Assembly (NCBI GenBank): GCA_031262835.1
Contig: JAISGY010000048.1
Span: 1-53,610, forward strand
Length of the DNA: 53,610 nucleotides
Reading direction: 5' to 3'
Source of the DNA: Ruminococcus sp.
GTDB lineage: Bacteria; Bacillota; Clostridia; Oscillospirales; Ruminococcaceae
In this document: positions 31,459 through 40,128 of the stretch, in pieces
Numbering within the stretch: the stretch's first letter is position 1
Layout: each line of letters opens with the position of its first letter
The notes under the pieces: generated by a model
Seen by the model: only the letters and a program-made list of their open reading frames with translations
What the model was told of the DNA's origin: nothing
Databases searched by the model: none
Translations under genes and position numbers: made by a program

Positions 31459-31815
31459 TTAACCCGCAACAATCTCGCTGATGTCAACATCAAGTCCGTC
31501 CCTCCATAGTCGTTCAAGCGAATAAAACTCACGGGTTTCTTTGTGGAAAACGTGTATAATGAAGTCGTAATAATCGAGGATAATCCATGTTCTTCCCGTG
31601 TCGGATTGTATGTTTTTCGGCGTTATCCCCGCCTCTTTCAGCTTGATTTCAACCTCATCAGCAAGAGCGCGGGTTTGTGTCTCCGAATTACCCGAAACAA
31701 TTACGAAATAGTCCGCAAGGCTCGATAATTTCCCGATTTCGATAACCCTTATGTCTATACCTTTTTTGCAGTCTAAAGCTTTTACTGCCGTTTTTAATCC
31801 TTCGTTCATATTCAT
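31459..31815 (-). CDS. rsfS: Ribosomal silencing factor RsfS
   Basis: A 118-residue RsfS/Iojap protein, which binds ribosomal protein uL14 and blocks subunit joining in starvation. The motif SSLADYFVIVSGNSETQTRALADEV and the WIILDYYDFIIHVFHKETREFYSLERLW block are characteristic. It starts one base after the yqeK stop, and a second ATG two codons in is an alternative. The order nadD-yqeK-rsfS is conserved in Firmicutes. Confidence 0.95.
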   Translation of the reverse strand: MNMNEGLKTAVKALDCKKGIDIRVIEIGKLSSLADYFVIVSGNSETQTRALADEVEIKLKEAGITPKNIQSDTGRTWIILDYYDFIIHVFHKETREFYSLERLWRDGLDVDISEIVAG

Positions 31816-32397
31816 TTATCCTTTTTTCGTGTGCATTATCTGTGAGTTGTACGCGTTTATCGAATGTGTAGAAAGACAGATTTTCTTCCCTAAGACATCC
31901 GAAATTGAGAAGCTTAAATATTCCAAAACCGTTTGTTCAAGGTCACGTTTCGCAAGTTCTCTGTAATGCGCAACGTCGGGGAAATCGCGGTCGTCGGAGA
32001 CTATATCTGCGGTAAAGATTATCTTATCAAGGAGGGTCATATTCGCCCTTCCCTCGGTGTGGTAGCGTATCGCGTCCAAAATCTCGTCGTCGCGTATGCC
32101 GAGCTTGTTTTCAACGTACCACGCGCCCGCAATTGCATGGTAAAGCGGCGGTGTCATGAGGTCGATACTGTTAACGGCGCGGGACGACTTCCTTACCATC
32201 TCAAGCTGACTTTGTTCACTGTCGTTTTTGCAGATGTCGTGGAGCAGCCCTGTTACATACGCTTTTTCCGTGTCTTCATAACCGTATCGCATTGACAATT
32301 CTTTCGCCGAATCGGCGACGTTGAGGCTGTGATTAAATCGTTTAGGGTTGAGTCGTTCTTCAAGTATTGCCCTGTACATCTTTGAATCATAATTCAT
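31816..32397 (-). CDS. yqeK: HD-domain diadenosine tetraphosphatase YqeK
   Basis: A 193-residue HD hydrolase. HSLNVADSAKEL supplies the first histidine, GLLHDICKN the HD pair and YHAIAGAW and RYHTEGRANM the remaining metal ligands. YqeK proteins cleave Ap4A symmetrically to two ADP, limiting this stress nucleotide. It overlaps nadD by 11 bases and abuts rsfS. Confidence 0.93.
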   Translation of the reverse strand: MNYDSKMYRAILEERLNPKRFNHSLNVADSAKELSMRYGYEDTEKAYVTGLLHDICKNDSEQSQLEMVRKSSRAVNSIDLMTPPLYHAIAGAWYVENKLGIRDDEILDAIRYHTEGRANMTLLDKIIFTADIVSDDRDFPDVAHYRELAKRDLEQTVLEYLSFSISDVLGKKICLSTHSINAYNSQIMHTKKG

Positions 32398-32971
32398 CTT
32401 TATAAAGCCCGTTTTTTTCTATATATTCGTACACGTTTTCCGTAAGAAACTTTCTGTGAAGCTGAGGGTTTTCGCGTATCTGTGTTGACGAAACTTGTAT
32501 AGGATTAACTTCTACAGATGTAACTTTCGCAAATTCCAGCCGCGCTTTTTCCGCAATCTTTTTAAAATCCTCCGCGTTTCGCGCAACCGCTGCAAGCGAA
32601 GCTATCTTTGCAATCTCATGATACTTATACCACTTGTCAAATCCCAAAAACGCGTCTGCACCCAGAATAAGCGTATACTCGGAATCGGGATAAATATCCG
32701 AAAAGTGCGTTAGCGTATTAATGGTATAACTGACGCCGCCTTGTGATATTTCAAAATCGGATATATCCGTAAACGGTTTATCAAACGCAAGCTTCGCCAT
32801 TTCAAGACGATGAGCGGGCTCGGTTACTTTCCGATTAATCTTAAACGGCGAAACATATGCCGGAACGACGATTATTTTGTCGAGCGAAAGCGTTTCTTTT
32901 GCCGTCAGAGCGGCGTTTATATGCCCTATGTGCGGCGGGTCAAAGGTTCCGCCGAAAATTCCTATCCTCAT
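32387..32971 (-). CDS. nadD: Nicotinate-nucleotide adenylyltransferase
   Basis: A 194-residue nucleotidyltransferase that joins nicotinate mononucleotide to AMP from ATP in NAD synthesis. GIFGGTFDPPHIGHI at the N-terminus carries the catalytic TxxH/HxGH, and VSSTQIREN is the ISSTxIR signature. Its ATG overlaps the stop of the RING/zinc-ribbon gene by four bases (ATGA), so the two are coupled. Confidence 0.95.
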   Translation of the reverse strand: MRIGIFGGTFDPPHIGHINAALTAKETLSLDKIIVVPAYVSPFKINRKVTEPAHRLEMAKLAFDKPFTDISDFEISQGGVSYTINTLTHFSDIYPDSEYTLILGADAFLGFDKWYKYHEIAKIASLAAVARNAEDFKKIAEKARLEFAKVTSVEVNPIQVSSTQIRENPQLHRKFLTENVYEYIEKNGLYKDEL

Positions 32972-33945
32972 AGCTGTGGCAGCACCATATTGAATGTCGA
33001 ATAGATATAAAGCAGAGCGAACGGCAGAATCAACAGGCAGATAAAGAGTGTCAGCCAGAATACCGAAGTCCCGCCTTTTTTGTGAAGCACCGCAGGAAGC
33101 CCGTCTCCGCCGTAAACAGCGTTTAATGTCAGCACCTGTTTTTCGTGCTTAATGTCGCGGATTACCTTTTTATAGTACATTCCGTTGGCATTTGTCGAAA
33201 ATATCCACATTCTTGCATAATCGGCGATCATGAAGATGAACGCGAATATAGAAAACGCGCTGCTGTCGGTGTTGAAGGTCTTTGCCAGTTCCGACAACTC
33301 CCCGGCGTTAACCTGCGAATACGCCATTATCAACGACGGAACTACTAAAATAAGGCGTAAGACAAGTGCCGCAAGTGCCGGTAAAACCATCTTCCGATAC
33401 GCAAAATAAAGCTCCGGGAAGACAAGCGCAGAGAGGTTCCACGAGATATTTTTGCCGAAAGTCTTAAAATTCTTGAAAATCGGAATGTAATAATGGGTGT
33501 TTTTGTCAACATAATCAGCGATTTCGGAAAGCTTAACGCCGTCGAACTCCTCGTTCGGATTAAGCCCGCAGCACGGATCGGAGTAGTTGATGAGGTGCGG
33601 GTACATGATGAAGCTGTCTTGCGGAGTCTCCTGTTCATCAGAATCACCGGTGTCCATTATAATTGAATTCAGTGGATATCCGCAGGATTCGCAAAAAAGA
33701 GCGTTTTCGGGATTTTGCTTCCCGCAGCGAGAACAGAGTGTGTCGGGCGCGGGCTCTTCTTTTGCCCCAATATCCGGCTTCCATGTACCTTTATTTTCGT
33801 GAAGCGTGCGGTTAACACAGCTCCCGACAGACTTATAGCAGGCTCTGTGATAGGGCGTTCCGCATTCCGGGCAGACAACAATGTCGTCTTTGTCACCAAA
33901 AACTTCCCCGCAGACTATGCACTTACTGCCCTTAAATTCATCCAT
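32968..33945 (-). CDS. RING-like/zinc-ribbon membrane protein
   Basis: A 325-residue protein. Residues about 8-45 form a RING-type zinc finger (CIVCGEVF, VVCPECGTPYHRACY, GSC). A zinc ribbon follows near 70-95 (CSRCGKQNPENALFCESCGYPL). The C-terminal half has three to four membrane segments (VLPALAALVLRLILVVPSLIM, VFWLTLFICLLILPFALLYIY) and resembles DUF2628-type proteins. I start it at ATG 33945 behind GGGAC; an in-frame start at 33957 is also possible. The function is unknown. It heads the nadD-leuS operon, and two strong hairpins lie in its leader. Confidence 0.72.
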   Translation of the reverse strand: MDEFKGSKCIVCGEVFGDKDDIVVCPECGTPYHRACYKSVGSCVNRTLHENKGTWKPDIGAKEEPAPDTLCSRCGKQNPENALFCESCGYPLNSIIMDTGDSDEQETPQDSFIMYPHLINYSDPCCGLNPNEEFDGVKLSEIADYVDKNTHYYIPIFKNFKTFGKNISWNLSALVFPELYFAYRKMVLPALAALVLRLILVVPSLIMAYSQVNAGELSELAKTFNTDSSAFSIFAFIFMIADYARMWIFSTNANGMYYKKVIRDIKHEKQVLTLNAVYGGDGLPAVLHKKGGTSVFWLTLFICLLILPFALLYIYSTFNMVLPQL

Positions 33946-33960
33946 ATAAAGTCCCATTCC

Positions 33961-34020
33961 GCCGCGAACGCGGCACAAAGAGTAATGAATTTTTTGTTTT
34001 CCCCGCCTCCGGCGGGGAAA
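33961..34020. repeat. Two GC-rich hairpins in the leader of the RING/zinc-ribbon gene
   Basis: GCCGCGAACGCGGC (33961-33974) is a 6-bp stem with a two-base loop. TTTCCCCGCC-TCC-GGCGGGGAAA (33998-34020) is a 10-bp stem with a three-base loop. Neither is followed by a U-run on the minus strand. The first sits about 15 bases before the chosen start codon and could block ribosome access. Confidence 0.7.
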
Positions 34021-34054
34021 CAAACATAACGGTGTCAGAATAATTATACAATTT

Positions 34055-34084
34055 ATTATACTATAAAATTACGCAAAAAGTCAA
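34055..34084 (-). promoter_or_regulatory. Sigma-A promoter of the RING/zinc-ribbon-nadD-leuS operon
   Basis: Minus-strand TTGACT (34079-34084), an 18-base spacer and TATAAT (34055-34060). It lies immediately downstream of trkH. Confidence 0.75.
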
Positions 34085-34104
34085 GCAACTTCCTAAAATC
34101 TTTC

Positions 34105-35475
34105 TTACCCTACCATAATTCTTCCTTCGGGGATAATTTCGTTCTTGGTTGTCTTCGCGTTTTTAACCGACAATGACGCTGCGAACGTAACCGGACCGAC
34201 GCGCCCGATTATCATCGAAAAGCAGAGCGCAACGATTGACGGGAGTGTTAACGAAGCTGTTAACCCGCTCGGAACGCCGGCTGTGCCGAACGCTGACGCC
34301 GATTCAAAGGCACATTCAAGCGCGGAGAACCGATAGGTCGGATTTGTGTTAATTAAAACAAGCGATGTTACGGCGACAACGAGGGTTGACATAACCATGA
34401 TTGTCATCGACTTATAAACGGCGTCCTTTTCAATCCGCCGCCCGAAGACGACTGTTTCGGACTTGCCGCGGATAACGCAGACCATCGTCATTACTATTAT
34501 TGCAAAGGTGTTCGTTTTAATTCCGCCGCCGGTTGAGCCGGATGCGCAGCCGATAAACATATAGAGGATCGAGAGCATCTTCGAGGTATTTGTAAGGTCG
34601 TGGGGGTTAACGTTGATAAAACCCGCCGTGCGCATTGTTACCGACAAGAACCCGCCGTTCGATATCTTCTGGAACGCGGTCATGTTGCCGATTGTGTTCG
34701 GGTTGTCCCACTCGCCGACTATATAAAATACCGCGCCGAAAACAAGTAGTATGAGCTCGGTTACGACGACAATTTTTGTCATAAACGAGAATTTTTTCTT
34801 TTCTTTATAGTTTATAATATCTGTCCATACATAATATCCCAAGCCGCCGATTACTATCATCAACGATATTACCGACATGACGTAAGGGTCCTCGGTATAG
34901 GGGCGAAGGCTCTCCCCGCCGGGAACAACCCTTGAGGTTATGTCAAAACCGGCGTTGCAGAATCCCGAAATCGACAGGAACACCGACTGGTAAATCCCGG
35001 CGAGCCCGTACCTTGGGACAAATGCCGGTAATAAAAGCAGAGTGCCCGCAAATTCCGCGATAAGCGAGAATTTAACGATACCCGAGACTATCCCGCGAAC
35101 GTCCGAAAAGCCGACGCTGTTAACCGATTCGGTCGCAATCTTCATTGTGTGAAGCTCAAGTTTACGCCTTAGGGCAAAGTTAACGAACGAAGCGAAGGTA
35201 ACGAGCCCCAAGCCGCCGATCTGTATCATGAGGAGGATTGTAATCTGCCCGAAGATGTTATAATATGTCCCGGTGTCAACGAGGGTAAGCCCCGTAACGC
35301 AGGTCGCGGAAACGGCGGTGAAGACAGCGGTTACGGGTTCGGTAAACTCCCCGTCCGCGCTCGAAAACGGCATCATCAGGATAATCGCGCCGATAGCAAT
35401 AACCACTAAAAAGCTCATGACGATTATTGAGGTCGGTTTAATGGAACTGCTGACTTTTTTCTTTGGCTGTTTCAC
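34105..35475 (-). CDS. trkH: Potassium uptake channel subunit TrkH/KtrB
   Basis: A 456-residue SKT-superfamily K+ transporter with four M1-P-M2 repeats. Selectivity-filter segments are visible as SATCVTGLTL, ISGFCNAGFD, GCASGSTGGGIKTNT and SAFGTAGVPSGL. It needs an RCK regulatory ring, and two trkA genes lie at 24.2-25.5 kb in this window. The first codons overlap the rnr stop by four bases, so it is the last gene of the ylxM-ffh-rpsP-secG-rnr unit. Confidence 0.94.
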   Translation of the reverse strand: MKQPKKKVSSSIKPTSIIVMSFLVVIAIGAIILMMPFSSADGEFTEPVTAVFTAVSATCVTGLTLVDTGTYYNIFGQITILLMIQIGGLGLVTFASFVNFALRRKLELHTMKIATESVNSVGFSDVRGIVSGIVKFSLIAEFAGTLLLLPAFVPRYGLAGIYQSVFLSISGFCNAGFDITSRVVPGGESLRPYTEDPYVMSVISLMIVIGGLGYYVWTDIINYKEKKKFSFMTKIVVVTELILLVFGAVFYIVGEWDNPNTIGNMTAFQKISNGGFLSVTMRTAGFINVNPHDLTNTSKMLSILYMFIGCASGSTGGGIKTNTFAIIVMTMVCVIRGKSETVVFGRRIEKDAVYKSMTIMVMSTLVVAVTSLVLINTNPTYRFSALECAFESASAFGTAGVPSGLTASLTLPSIVALCFSMIIGRVGPVTFAASLSVKNAKTTKNEIIPEGRIMVG

Positions 35476-37532
35476 TTAACTCCATCCGTAAAAGTAATTA
35501 CAAAATCAATCCGCGCAAGCGGCACATCAACCGCCGCTACCTGTACATTAACCCTGTCCCCGACAGTATACGCCCGTTTTCCGTTTTTGGTAAACGAAAT
35601 GTACCCGTCATAGTCGTAAGGAGGTTTAGGGAGGCTGTCAAGCCTTACAAACCCCTCAATGGTGTTCTCAAGCTGTACAAAAAATCCTGTTTTTAAAACC
35701 GTCATTATTACGCCGCCGTAAACCTCGCCGAGGTGTTCTTTAAGGTACTCTGCGGCAAATATTGATTCGGTTTTGCGTTCAATGTCAACCGCCCTCAGTT
35801 CCGTCTTTGTAGCCTGTTCGGAAGCGGTCTTTACAAAATCCTTGTATTTTTTCTCAAGTTTTTCAGCCGACTTCTTTTTACAGCAAACATCGGTCAAGAT
35901 TCGGTGAACAGCAAGGTCGGGATAACGCCTTATCGGTGAGGTAAAATGCGCGTAATCTTCAAGCGCAAGCCCATAATGCCCGACAGGCTCTTCGGAATAC
36001 TTCGCCTTCGCCATTGTCCTCAGTACCATCATATTTATCGCCGGCTTCATAGGCTCGTGTTCTGCCGCAAGCAGGATTTTCGCCATATCCTTCGGCTCGG
36101 GGGCGGCGGGCGGCGGGGTTAACCCGATATGCTGGAGGAACGCCGAAAGGTCTTTAACCTTCTGCTCCGGCGGCTTTTCGTGGATACGGTAGACGAAGGG
36201 GGCGGAGTGTTCAGCCGCAAGCTTCGCGGCTGCCTTGTTCGCCATAAGCATGAATTCTTCGATAATCCGCTCGGACTTCCCCCGACTTCGCTTTTTAACG
36301 TCGATACAAACGCCGTCTCTGTCAAGGCTTATCTTCGCTTCTTCCGTCTCAATCTCGGGTGCGCCGCGCTTCACGCGCCTGTGAATCAAGATGTCCGAAA
36401 GCTCGTTCATCTTGTGGATTGTGTCGTATAAACCGTCGTATTTTTTATTGAGTTCATTATCGACAGCGAATTCTTCGGGAGTCTGTGATAAAATCCTGTT
36501 AACCTCGCTGTAAACGCCCTTGACGCGGGAGTTTATAACGGTTTTACTGAATTTGAAAAGCCCTAATTTCCCCTTTTCGTCAAGCCGCATTAGGCAGGAA
36601 AAGGCAAGTCTGTCTTCATTCGGGTTAAGGGAGCAGATGCCGTTCGAGAGTGCTTTCGGAAGCATCGGGATAACCTTATCGGCATAGTAGATGCTTGTTC
36701 CGCGTTCAAGTGCCGTTATGTCAAGGAGGGAATTCCCCTTAACATAGTGGCTCACGTCCGCGATATGAACCCCTAACTCCCAGCCGCCGTCAATCTTCTT
36801 AAGGGAAACCGCGTCGTCGATATCCTTAGTATCCGCCCCGTCAATCGTAAATATCAACCGCCCGCGAAGGTCAAGCCGCTTTTCATATTCATCCTCGGGG
36901 ATTCCCGCAAGGTTAATCCTCTCCGCTTCAGAGAGGACCTCCTCCGAAAAGACGGTCGGAACGCCCGCCGTCGCGATAACAGCCGCCGCGCAGACCGACG
37001 CTTTTTCGGAATCCCCGAAAACCATCGTAACATCGGCTGTGTGGTCGGAATGTCTTCTCCCGCGTGAGGCAATTGTAAACTGAACTTTGTCGCCTAAAAA
37101 AAGCTCGGTAACTGTCGAAAATACTGTAATAATCTCACGCGGCATGATGTCCGGGCGGATATAGGCATAACCGTCAAAGCTTTCGATAACCCCCGTAAAG
37201 GTTCGGTCGGATTCGGTTATAATCTCGGTTATCTCGGCTTCGTCGGAACTGCCCCTGCTTTCCGGGAGGTTGTTTATAATTACGGTATCGCCGGGCATTG
37301 CGCCGCGAAGGCATCGCCCCGGAATAAAGAAGCGTTTCCCTTCGGTGTTTTCGGCAAAACCGTATGTACCGTTTATTTCACTAAGCACAGCACGCTGTCC
37401 GGCGGCTTTTTTGCGCTGGATTTCGGAACTTTCCGCGTGTTTCCCGGCATTGCCCCAAGTTTTCGCCGTCTGTTTAGGTTTCTTCGGAATAATTTGTTTT
37501 ATTTCTTTTTTATATTTAGACTTTTTAGTCAT
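35472..37532 (-). CDS. rnr: Ribonuclease R
   Basis: A 686-residue RNB-family 3'-5' exoribonuclease. It has N-terminal OB cold-shock domains (GVIESFDGYAYIRPD), a catalytic RNB domain with TIDGADTKDIDDAVSL (metal aspartates) and FTSPIRRYPDLAVHR, and a C-terminal S1 domain (GEVYGGVIMTVLKTGFFVQL). The N-terminus is Lys-rich. RNase R degrades structured RNA and helps tmRNA-mediated decay. The order secG-rnr is widely conserved; smpB and ssrA, which often follow, are replaced by trkH. Confidence 0.96.
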   Translation of the reverse strand: MTKKSKYKKEIKQIIPKKPKQTAKTWGNAGKHAESSEIQRKKAAGQRAVLSEINGTYGFAENTEGKRFFIPGRCLRGAMPGDTVIINNLPESRGSSDEAEITEIITESDRTFTGVIESFDGYAYIRPDIMPREIITVFSTVTELFLGDKVQFTIASRGRRHSDHTADVTMVFGDSEKASVCAAAVIATAGVPTVFSEEVLSEAERINLAGIPEDEYEKRLDLRGRLIFTIDGADTKDIDDAVSLKKIDGGWELGVHIADVSHYVKGNSLLDITALERGTSIYYADKVIPMLPKALSNGICSLNPNEDRLAFSCLMRLDEKGKLGLFKFSKTVINSRVKGVYSEVNRILSQTPEEFAVDNELNKKYDGLYDTIHKMNELSDILIHRRVKRGAPEIETEEAKISLDRDGVCIDVKKRSRGKSERIIEEFMLMANKAAAKLAAEHSAPFVYRIHEKPPEQKVKDLSAFLQHIGLTPPPAAPEPKDMAKILLAAEHEPMKPAINMMVLRTMAKAKYSEEPVGHYGLALEDYAHFTSPIRRYPDLAVHRILTDVCCKKKSAEKLEKKYKDFVKTASEQATKTELRAVDIERKTESIFAAEYLKEHLGEVYGGVIMTVLKTGFFVQLENTIEGFVRLDSLPKPPYDYDGYISFTKNGKRAYTVGDRVNVQVAAVDVPLARIDFVITFTDGVK

Positions 37533-37564
37533 AGTTATCCTTTTTAATTAATTACGCGGAAAAT

Positions 37565-37583
37565 CCCCGTGACAGGCACGGGG
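37565..37583. repeat. Hairpin in the secG-rnr gap
   Basis: CCCCGTG and CACGGGG form a perfect 7-bp stem with a five-base loop. On the minus strand ATTTTCC follows, so it may be a weak attenuator between secG and rnr. The 107-base gap also holds AAAGCC/GGCTTT and GTGT/ACAC pairs and no gene. Confidence 0.5.
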
Positions 37584-37639
37584 ACTATTGCGTACGCCTG
37601 ATAAAGCCCGCAATTTTATAAGGCTTTCGTGTCGCAACA

Positions 37640-37921
37640 CTACTGAGCCGCTGCGGAATTTTTGAGAATAAGTGCGATTATGTTCACCGCTAAGATTGTG
37701 AGAAAAAAGATTACCGAAATAACGGTTGTGAGGCGTTTTAGGGCATCCTCTTTTGAGGAACCGCCGCCGCCCTTGCCGTATAGGTTATCGGACTCGCCGC
37801 CGCCGAAAGCGGAACCTAAGTCCTGTGACTTTTGGTCTTGGGCGATTGTTAAAACAATGATAAGAACCGCCATAAGAAGCAAAAGCGCGCCTGTAACGAT
37901 TTGTAACGTGTCGAATACCAT
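37640..37921 (-). CDS. secG: Preprotein translocase subunit SecG
   Basis: A 93-residue protein with two membrane helices (ALLLLMAVLIIVLTIAQD and VISVIFFLTILAVNIIALIL) joined by a Gly-rich loop containing QDLGSAFGGGESDNLYGKGGGG, the SecG signature. SecG assists SecYEA-driven export. It lies 16 bases after khpA and upstream of rnr. The loop is slightly longer than in Bacillus. Confidence 0.93.
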   Translation of the reverse strand: MVFDTLQIVTGALLLLMAVLIIVLTIAQDQKSQDLGSAFGGGESDNLYGKGGGGSSKEDALKRLTTVISVIFFLTILAVNIIALILKNSAAAQ

Positions 37922-37937
37922 AGATTTCTCCCAAAGA

Positions 37938-38174
37938 CTACTCTTCTATTTCAACCATGATTTTTTGGCTGTTTTTGCCTGCCGCCGCACGCATAACGCT
38001 GCGGATAGCTTTTGCGATTTTGCCTTGTTTACCGATAACCCTTCCCATATCGTCGGGAGCAACGCGAAGTCTGTAGACAACTACGCCGTTTTCGTTGGGT
38101 TCATCGGCTGTGACCTGTACCTGCGAGGGGTCGTTAACAAGTCCCTGTGCAATTGATGTTAATAGATCAACCAT
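37938..38174 (-). CDS. khpA: KH-domain RNA-binding protein KhpA
   Basis: A 78-residue single KH domain with the GxxG loop in GRVIGKQGKIAKAIR. KhpA pairs with KhpB/Jag in Gram-positives and binds many RNAs, affecting cell division. The order rpsP-khpA is conserved, though rimM and trmD usually follow and are missing here; secG follows instead. Confidence 0.93.
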   Translation of the reverse strand: MVDLLTSIAQGLVNDPSQVQVTADEPNENGVVVYRLRVAPDDMGRVIGKQGKIAKAIRSVMRAAAGKNSQKIMVEIEE

Positions 38175-38216
38175 TTTTTATACCGCCTATCCTAAAATGT
38201 AAAAACAATCTGATTA

Positions 38217-38459
38217 TTATTCCGCCTTAGCTTTTGCCAAAAGTTTTTTAACCGTGTCGGTGGGCTGTGCGCCGTTTTTGAGCCACTTGTCAGCTGCTTC
38301 TACGTCGATTTTCACGCCTGTTTCGGGCTTCTTCGGGTCGTAGTAACCGATCTGCTCGATAAATCTGCCGTCGCGGGGGTAGCGGGAATCCGCAACAACT
38401 ATACGGTAAAACGGCTCCTTCTTTGCACCCATTCTTCTTAATCTGATTTTTACGGACAT
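38217..38459 (-). CDS. rpsP: 30S ribosomal protein S16
   Basis: An 80-residue S16: [42 protein letters not shown], with [16 protein letters not shown] near the end. It is needed for 30S assembly. A good ribosome-binding site (GGAG) precedes the ATG. It lies between khpA and a small membrane protein, downstream of ffh. Confidence 0.97.
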   Translation of the reverse strand: MSVKIRLRRMGAKKEPFYRIVVADSRYPRDGRFIEQIGYYDPKKPETGVKIDVEAADKWLKNGAQPTDTVKKLLAKAKAE

Positions 38460-38473
38460 ATTTGTTTCTCCTT

Positions 38474-38665
38474 TTAATAGCTTAACGCTAAGAATATATA
38501 GTATACGCCATACCCCGCGAGCAATATTGCAAAAATAATTAATATCGGTTTCGGTAGTTTTAGGCGTATCTTAGTTAACTTGGTAAATTTGGGAATCAGC
38601 GTCAATATCAACGCAAATGAGGTCAGTATAAACAACGCGGACAGGAAAAAATAGTATATCTTCAT
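38474..38665 (-). CDS. Small two-helix membrane protein between ffh and rpsP
   Basis: A 63-residue protein with two hydrophobic segments ([21 protein letters not shown] and [22 protein letters not shown]) around a basic loop ([13 protein letters not shown]). Its ATG overlaps the ffh stop by four bases and it ends 14 bases before rpsP, so the spacing supports a real gene. I do not recognise it. The loop charge predicts a cytoplasmic hairpin. Confidence 0.6.
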   Translation of the reverse strand: MKIYYFFLSALFILTSFALILTLIPKFTKLTKIRLKLPKPILIIFAILLAGYGVYYIFLALSY

Positions 38666-40053
38666 TTGAACATATTGTTCCCCGGCATATTAAGTCCGCG
38701 CATCTGCCTCGCAATCTTTGCCATATCCGCCTTCCCCTTGCCGCCCTTGCCTTTCCCACCCGCGCCGCCGAGACCGAATTGCTTCATCATCTTTTGCATA
38801 CCCTCGAACTGCTTTATCAGGCGGTTGACGTCGGCGACTGTGTTGCCGGAACCGGTTGCTATGCGGCGTTTTCGGGAGGGGTTGATGATGGAGGGTTTTG
38901 CGCGTTCTGCCGGGGTCATTGACTGGATTAGGGCTGTGACGCGCTCCATTTTAACCGATTCGAGAGCTTCGTCGTCGATTTTTCCTGCGACACCCGGTAT
39001 CATGCCGATAATCTGCTTGAGGGGACCCATCTTTTTAATCTGCTGCATCTGGGAGAGGAGGTCGTTCATGTCGAAACCTTCGGAGGTTAGCTTTTTCGCA
39101 AGCTTTTTCGCGTCCGCTTCCGATACCGTCTGTTCCGCACGTTCGATTAGGGTTAAGACATCGCCCATTCCGAGGATTCGGGAAGCCATACGAGAGGGGT
39201 GAAAAGGCTCGAGGTCTTCGAGTTTCTCGCCCGTACCGATAAACTTAACCGGCTTGCCTATTACCGCTAAGACCGAGAGTGCCGCACCGCCGCGGGTGTC
39301 GGAGTCGAGCTTGCTCATCAGGACGCTGTCGATACCGAGGGCTTCGTCGAACGCCTTCGCGACGTTTACGGCGTCCTGCCCGGTCATTGCATCAACAACG
39401 AGCATAATCTCGTCGGGGTTCGTCTCAGCCTTGATGTTTTTAAGCTCCGTCATTAACGTCTCGTCAATATGAAGTCTGCCTGCCGTGTCGAGGATAACAA
39501 CATCGTTGCCGTAATCCTTCGCGTGGCGGAGGGCGTTTTTGGCAATTGCAACGGGACTGATCTGCCCCATCTCGAAAACTTTTACGCCCGCCTTTTCGCC
39601 GACAACCTGTAGCTGTCCGATTGCCGCCGGGCGGTAAACGTCGCAGGCAACGAGGAGAGGGCGTTTCCCGATACCGGCAAGGTATTTCGCAAGCTTCGCC
39701 GCATGGGTTGTCTTACCCGAACCTTGTAAACCGCACATCATAATTACGCACGGCGGTTTCGGGGGGAAATTTATCTTGCTGTTCTCACTGCCCATGAGGG
39801 TGATGAGTTCGTCATTAACGATTTTTATGACCTGCTGTCCGGGGGTGAGGCTTGTTAAAACGTCGTCCCCGACGGCTTTTTCCGAGACTTTCGCCACAAA
39901 ATCTTTTACAACTTTGTAGTTAACGTCCGCTTCAAGGAGGGCAAGGCGCACTTCGCGCATTGCTTCTTTTACGTCCGATTCGGTGAGTCTGCCGCGCCCT
40001 TTTAGACGCTTAAATACGTTCCCTAATTTTTCAGAAAGACTTTCAAACGCCAA
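38662..40053 (-). CDS. ffh: Signal recognition particle protein Ffh
   Basis: A 463-residue SRP54 GTPase. The N domain starts AFESLSEKLGNVFKRLKGRGRL. The G domain has G1 GLQGSGKTT, DTAGRLHID and TKLD-type SKLDSDTRGG. The Met-rich M domain binds the signal peptide and SRP RNA (MNDLLSQMQQIKKMGPL, SRKRRIATGSG) and ends in a Gly/Lys tail. It starts at TTG 40053, eight bases after GGAGG; the alignment of AFESLSEKL with other Ffh proteins supports this non-ATG start. A heptad DNA repeat abuts that ribosome-binding site. Confidence 0.97.
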   Translation of the reverse strand: MAFESLSEKLGNVFKRLKGRGRLTESDVKEAMREVRLALLEADVNYKVVKDFVAKVSEKAVGDDVLTSLTPGQQVIKIVNDELITLMGSENSKINFPPKPPCVIMMCGLQGSGKTTHAAKLAKYLAGIGKRPLLVACDVYRPAAIGQLQVVGEKAGVKVFEMGQISPVAIAKNALRHAKDYGNDVVILDTAGRLHIDETLMTELKNIKAETNPDEIMLVVDAMTGQDAVNVAKAFDEALGIDSVLMSKLDSDTRGGAALSVLAVIGKPVKFIGTGEKLEDLEPFHPSRMASRILGMGDVLTLIERAEQTVSEADAKKLAKKLTSEGFDMNDLLSQMQQIKKMGPLKQIIGMIPGVAGKIDDEALESVKMERVTALIQSMTPAERAKPSIINPSRKRRIATGSGNTVADVNRLIKQFEGMQKMMKQFGLGGAGGKGKGGKGKADMAKIARQMRGLNMPGNNMFK

Positions 40054-40065
40054 CGGCTGCGCCTC

Positions 40066-40107
40066 CAGAATACAGAATACAGAATACAGATTACAGAATA
40101 CAGAAGA
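40066..40107. repeat. Six-copy 7-bp tandem repeat upstream of ffh
   Basis: Units of CAGAATA run head-to-tail from 40066 to 40107: four exact copies, one CAGATTA and a last CAGAAGA. The first unit overlaps the GGAGG of ffh (its complement CCTCC is 40062-40066). The repeat fills most of the 75-base ylxM-ffh gap. Confidence 0.9.
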
Positions 40108-40128
40108 CGCTGGCGCGTCCGCTTGTTG

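Noticed and set aside
37533-37639. tmRNA or other RNA gene between rnr and secG
   Set aside because: ssrA often lies near rnr/smpB, but the gap is 107 bases and lacks a tRNA-like end or tag frame. Only short hairpins are present.
40066-40107. CRISPR-like array
   Set aside because: The units are 7 bp, contiguous and without spacers, so it is a simple tandem repeat.
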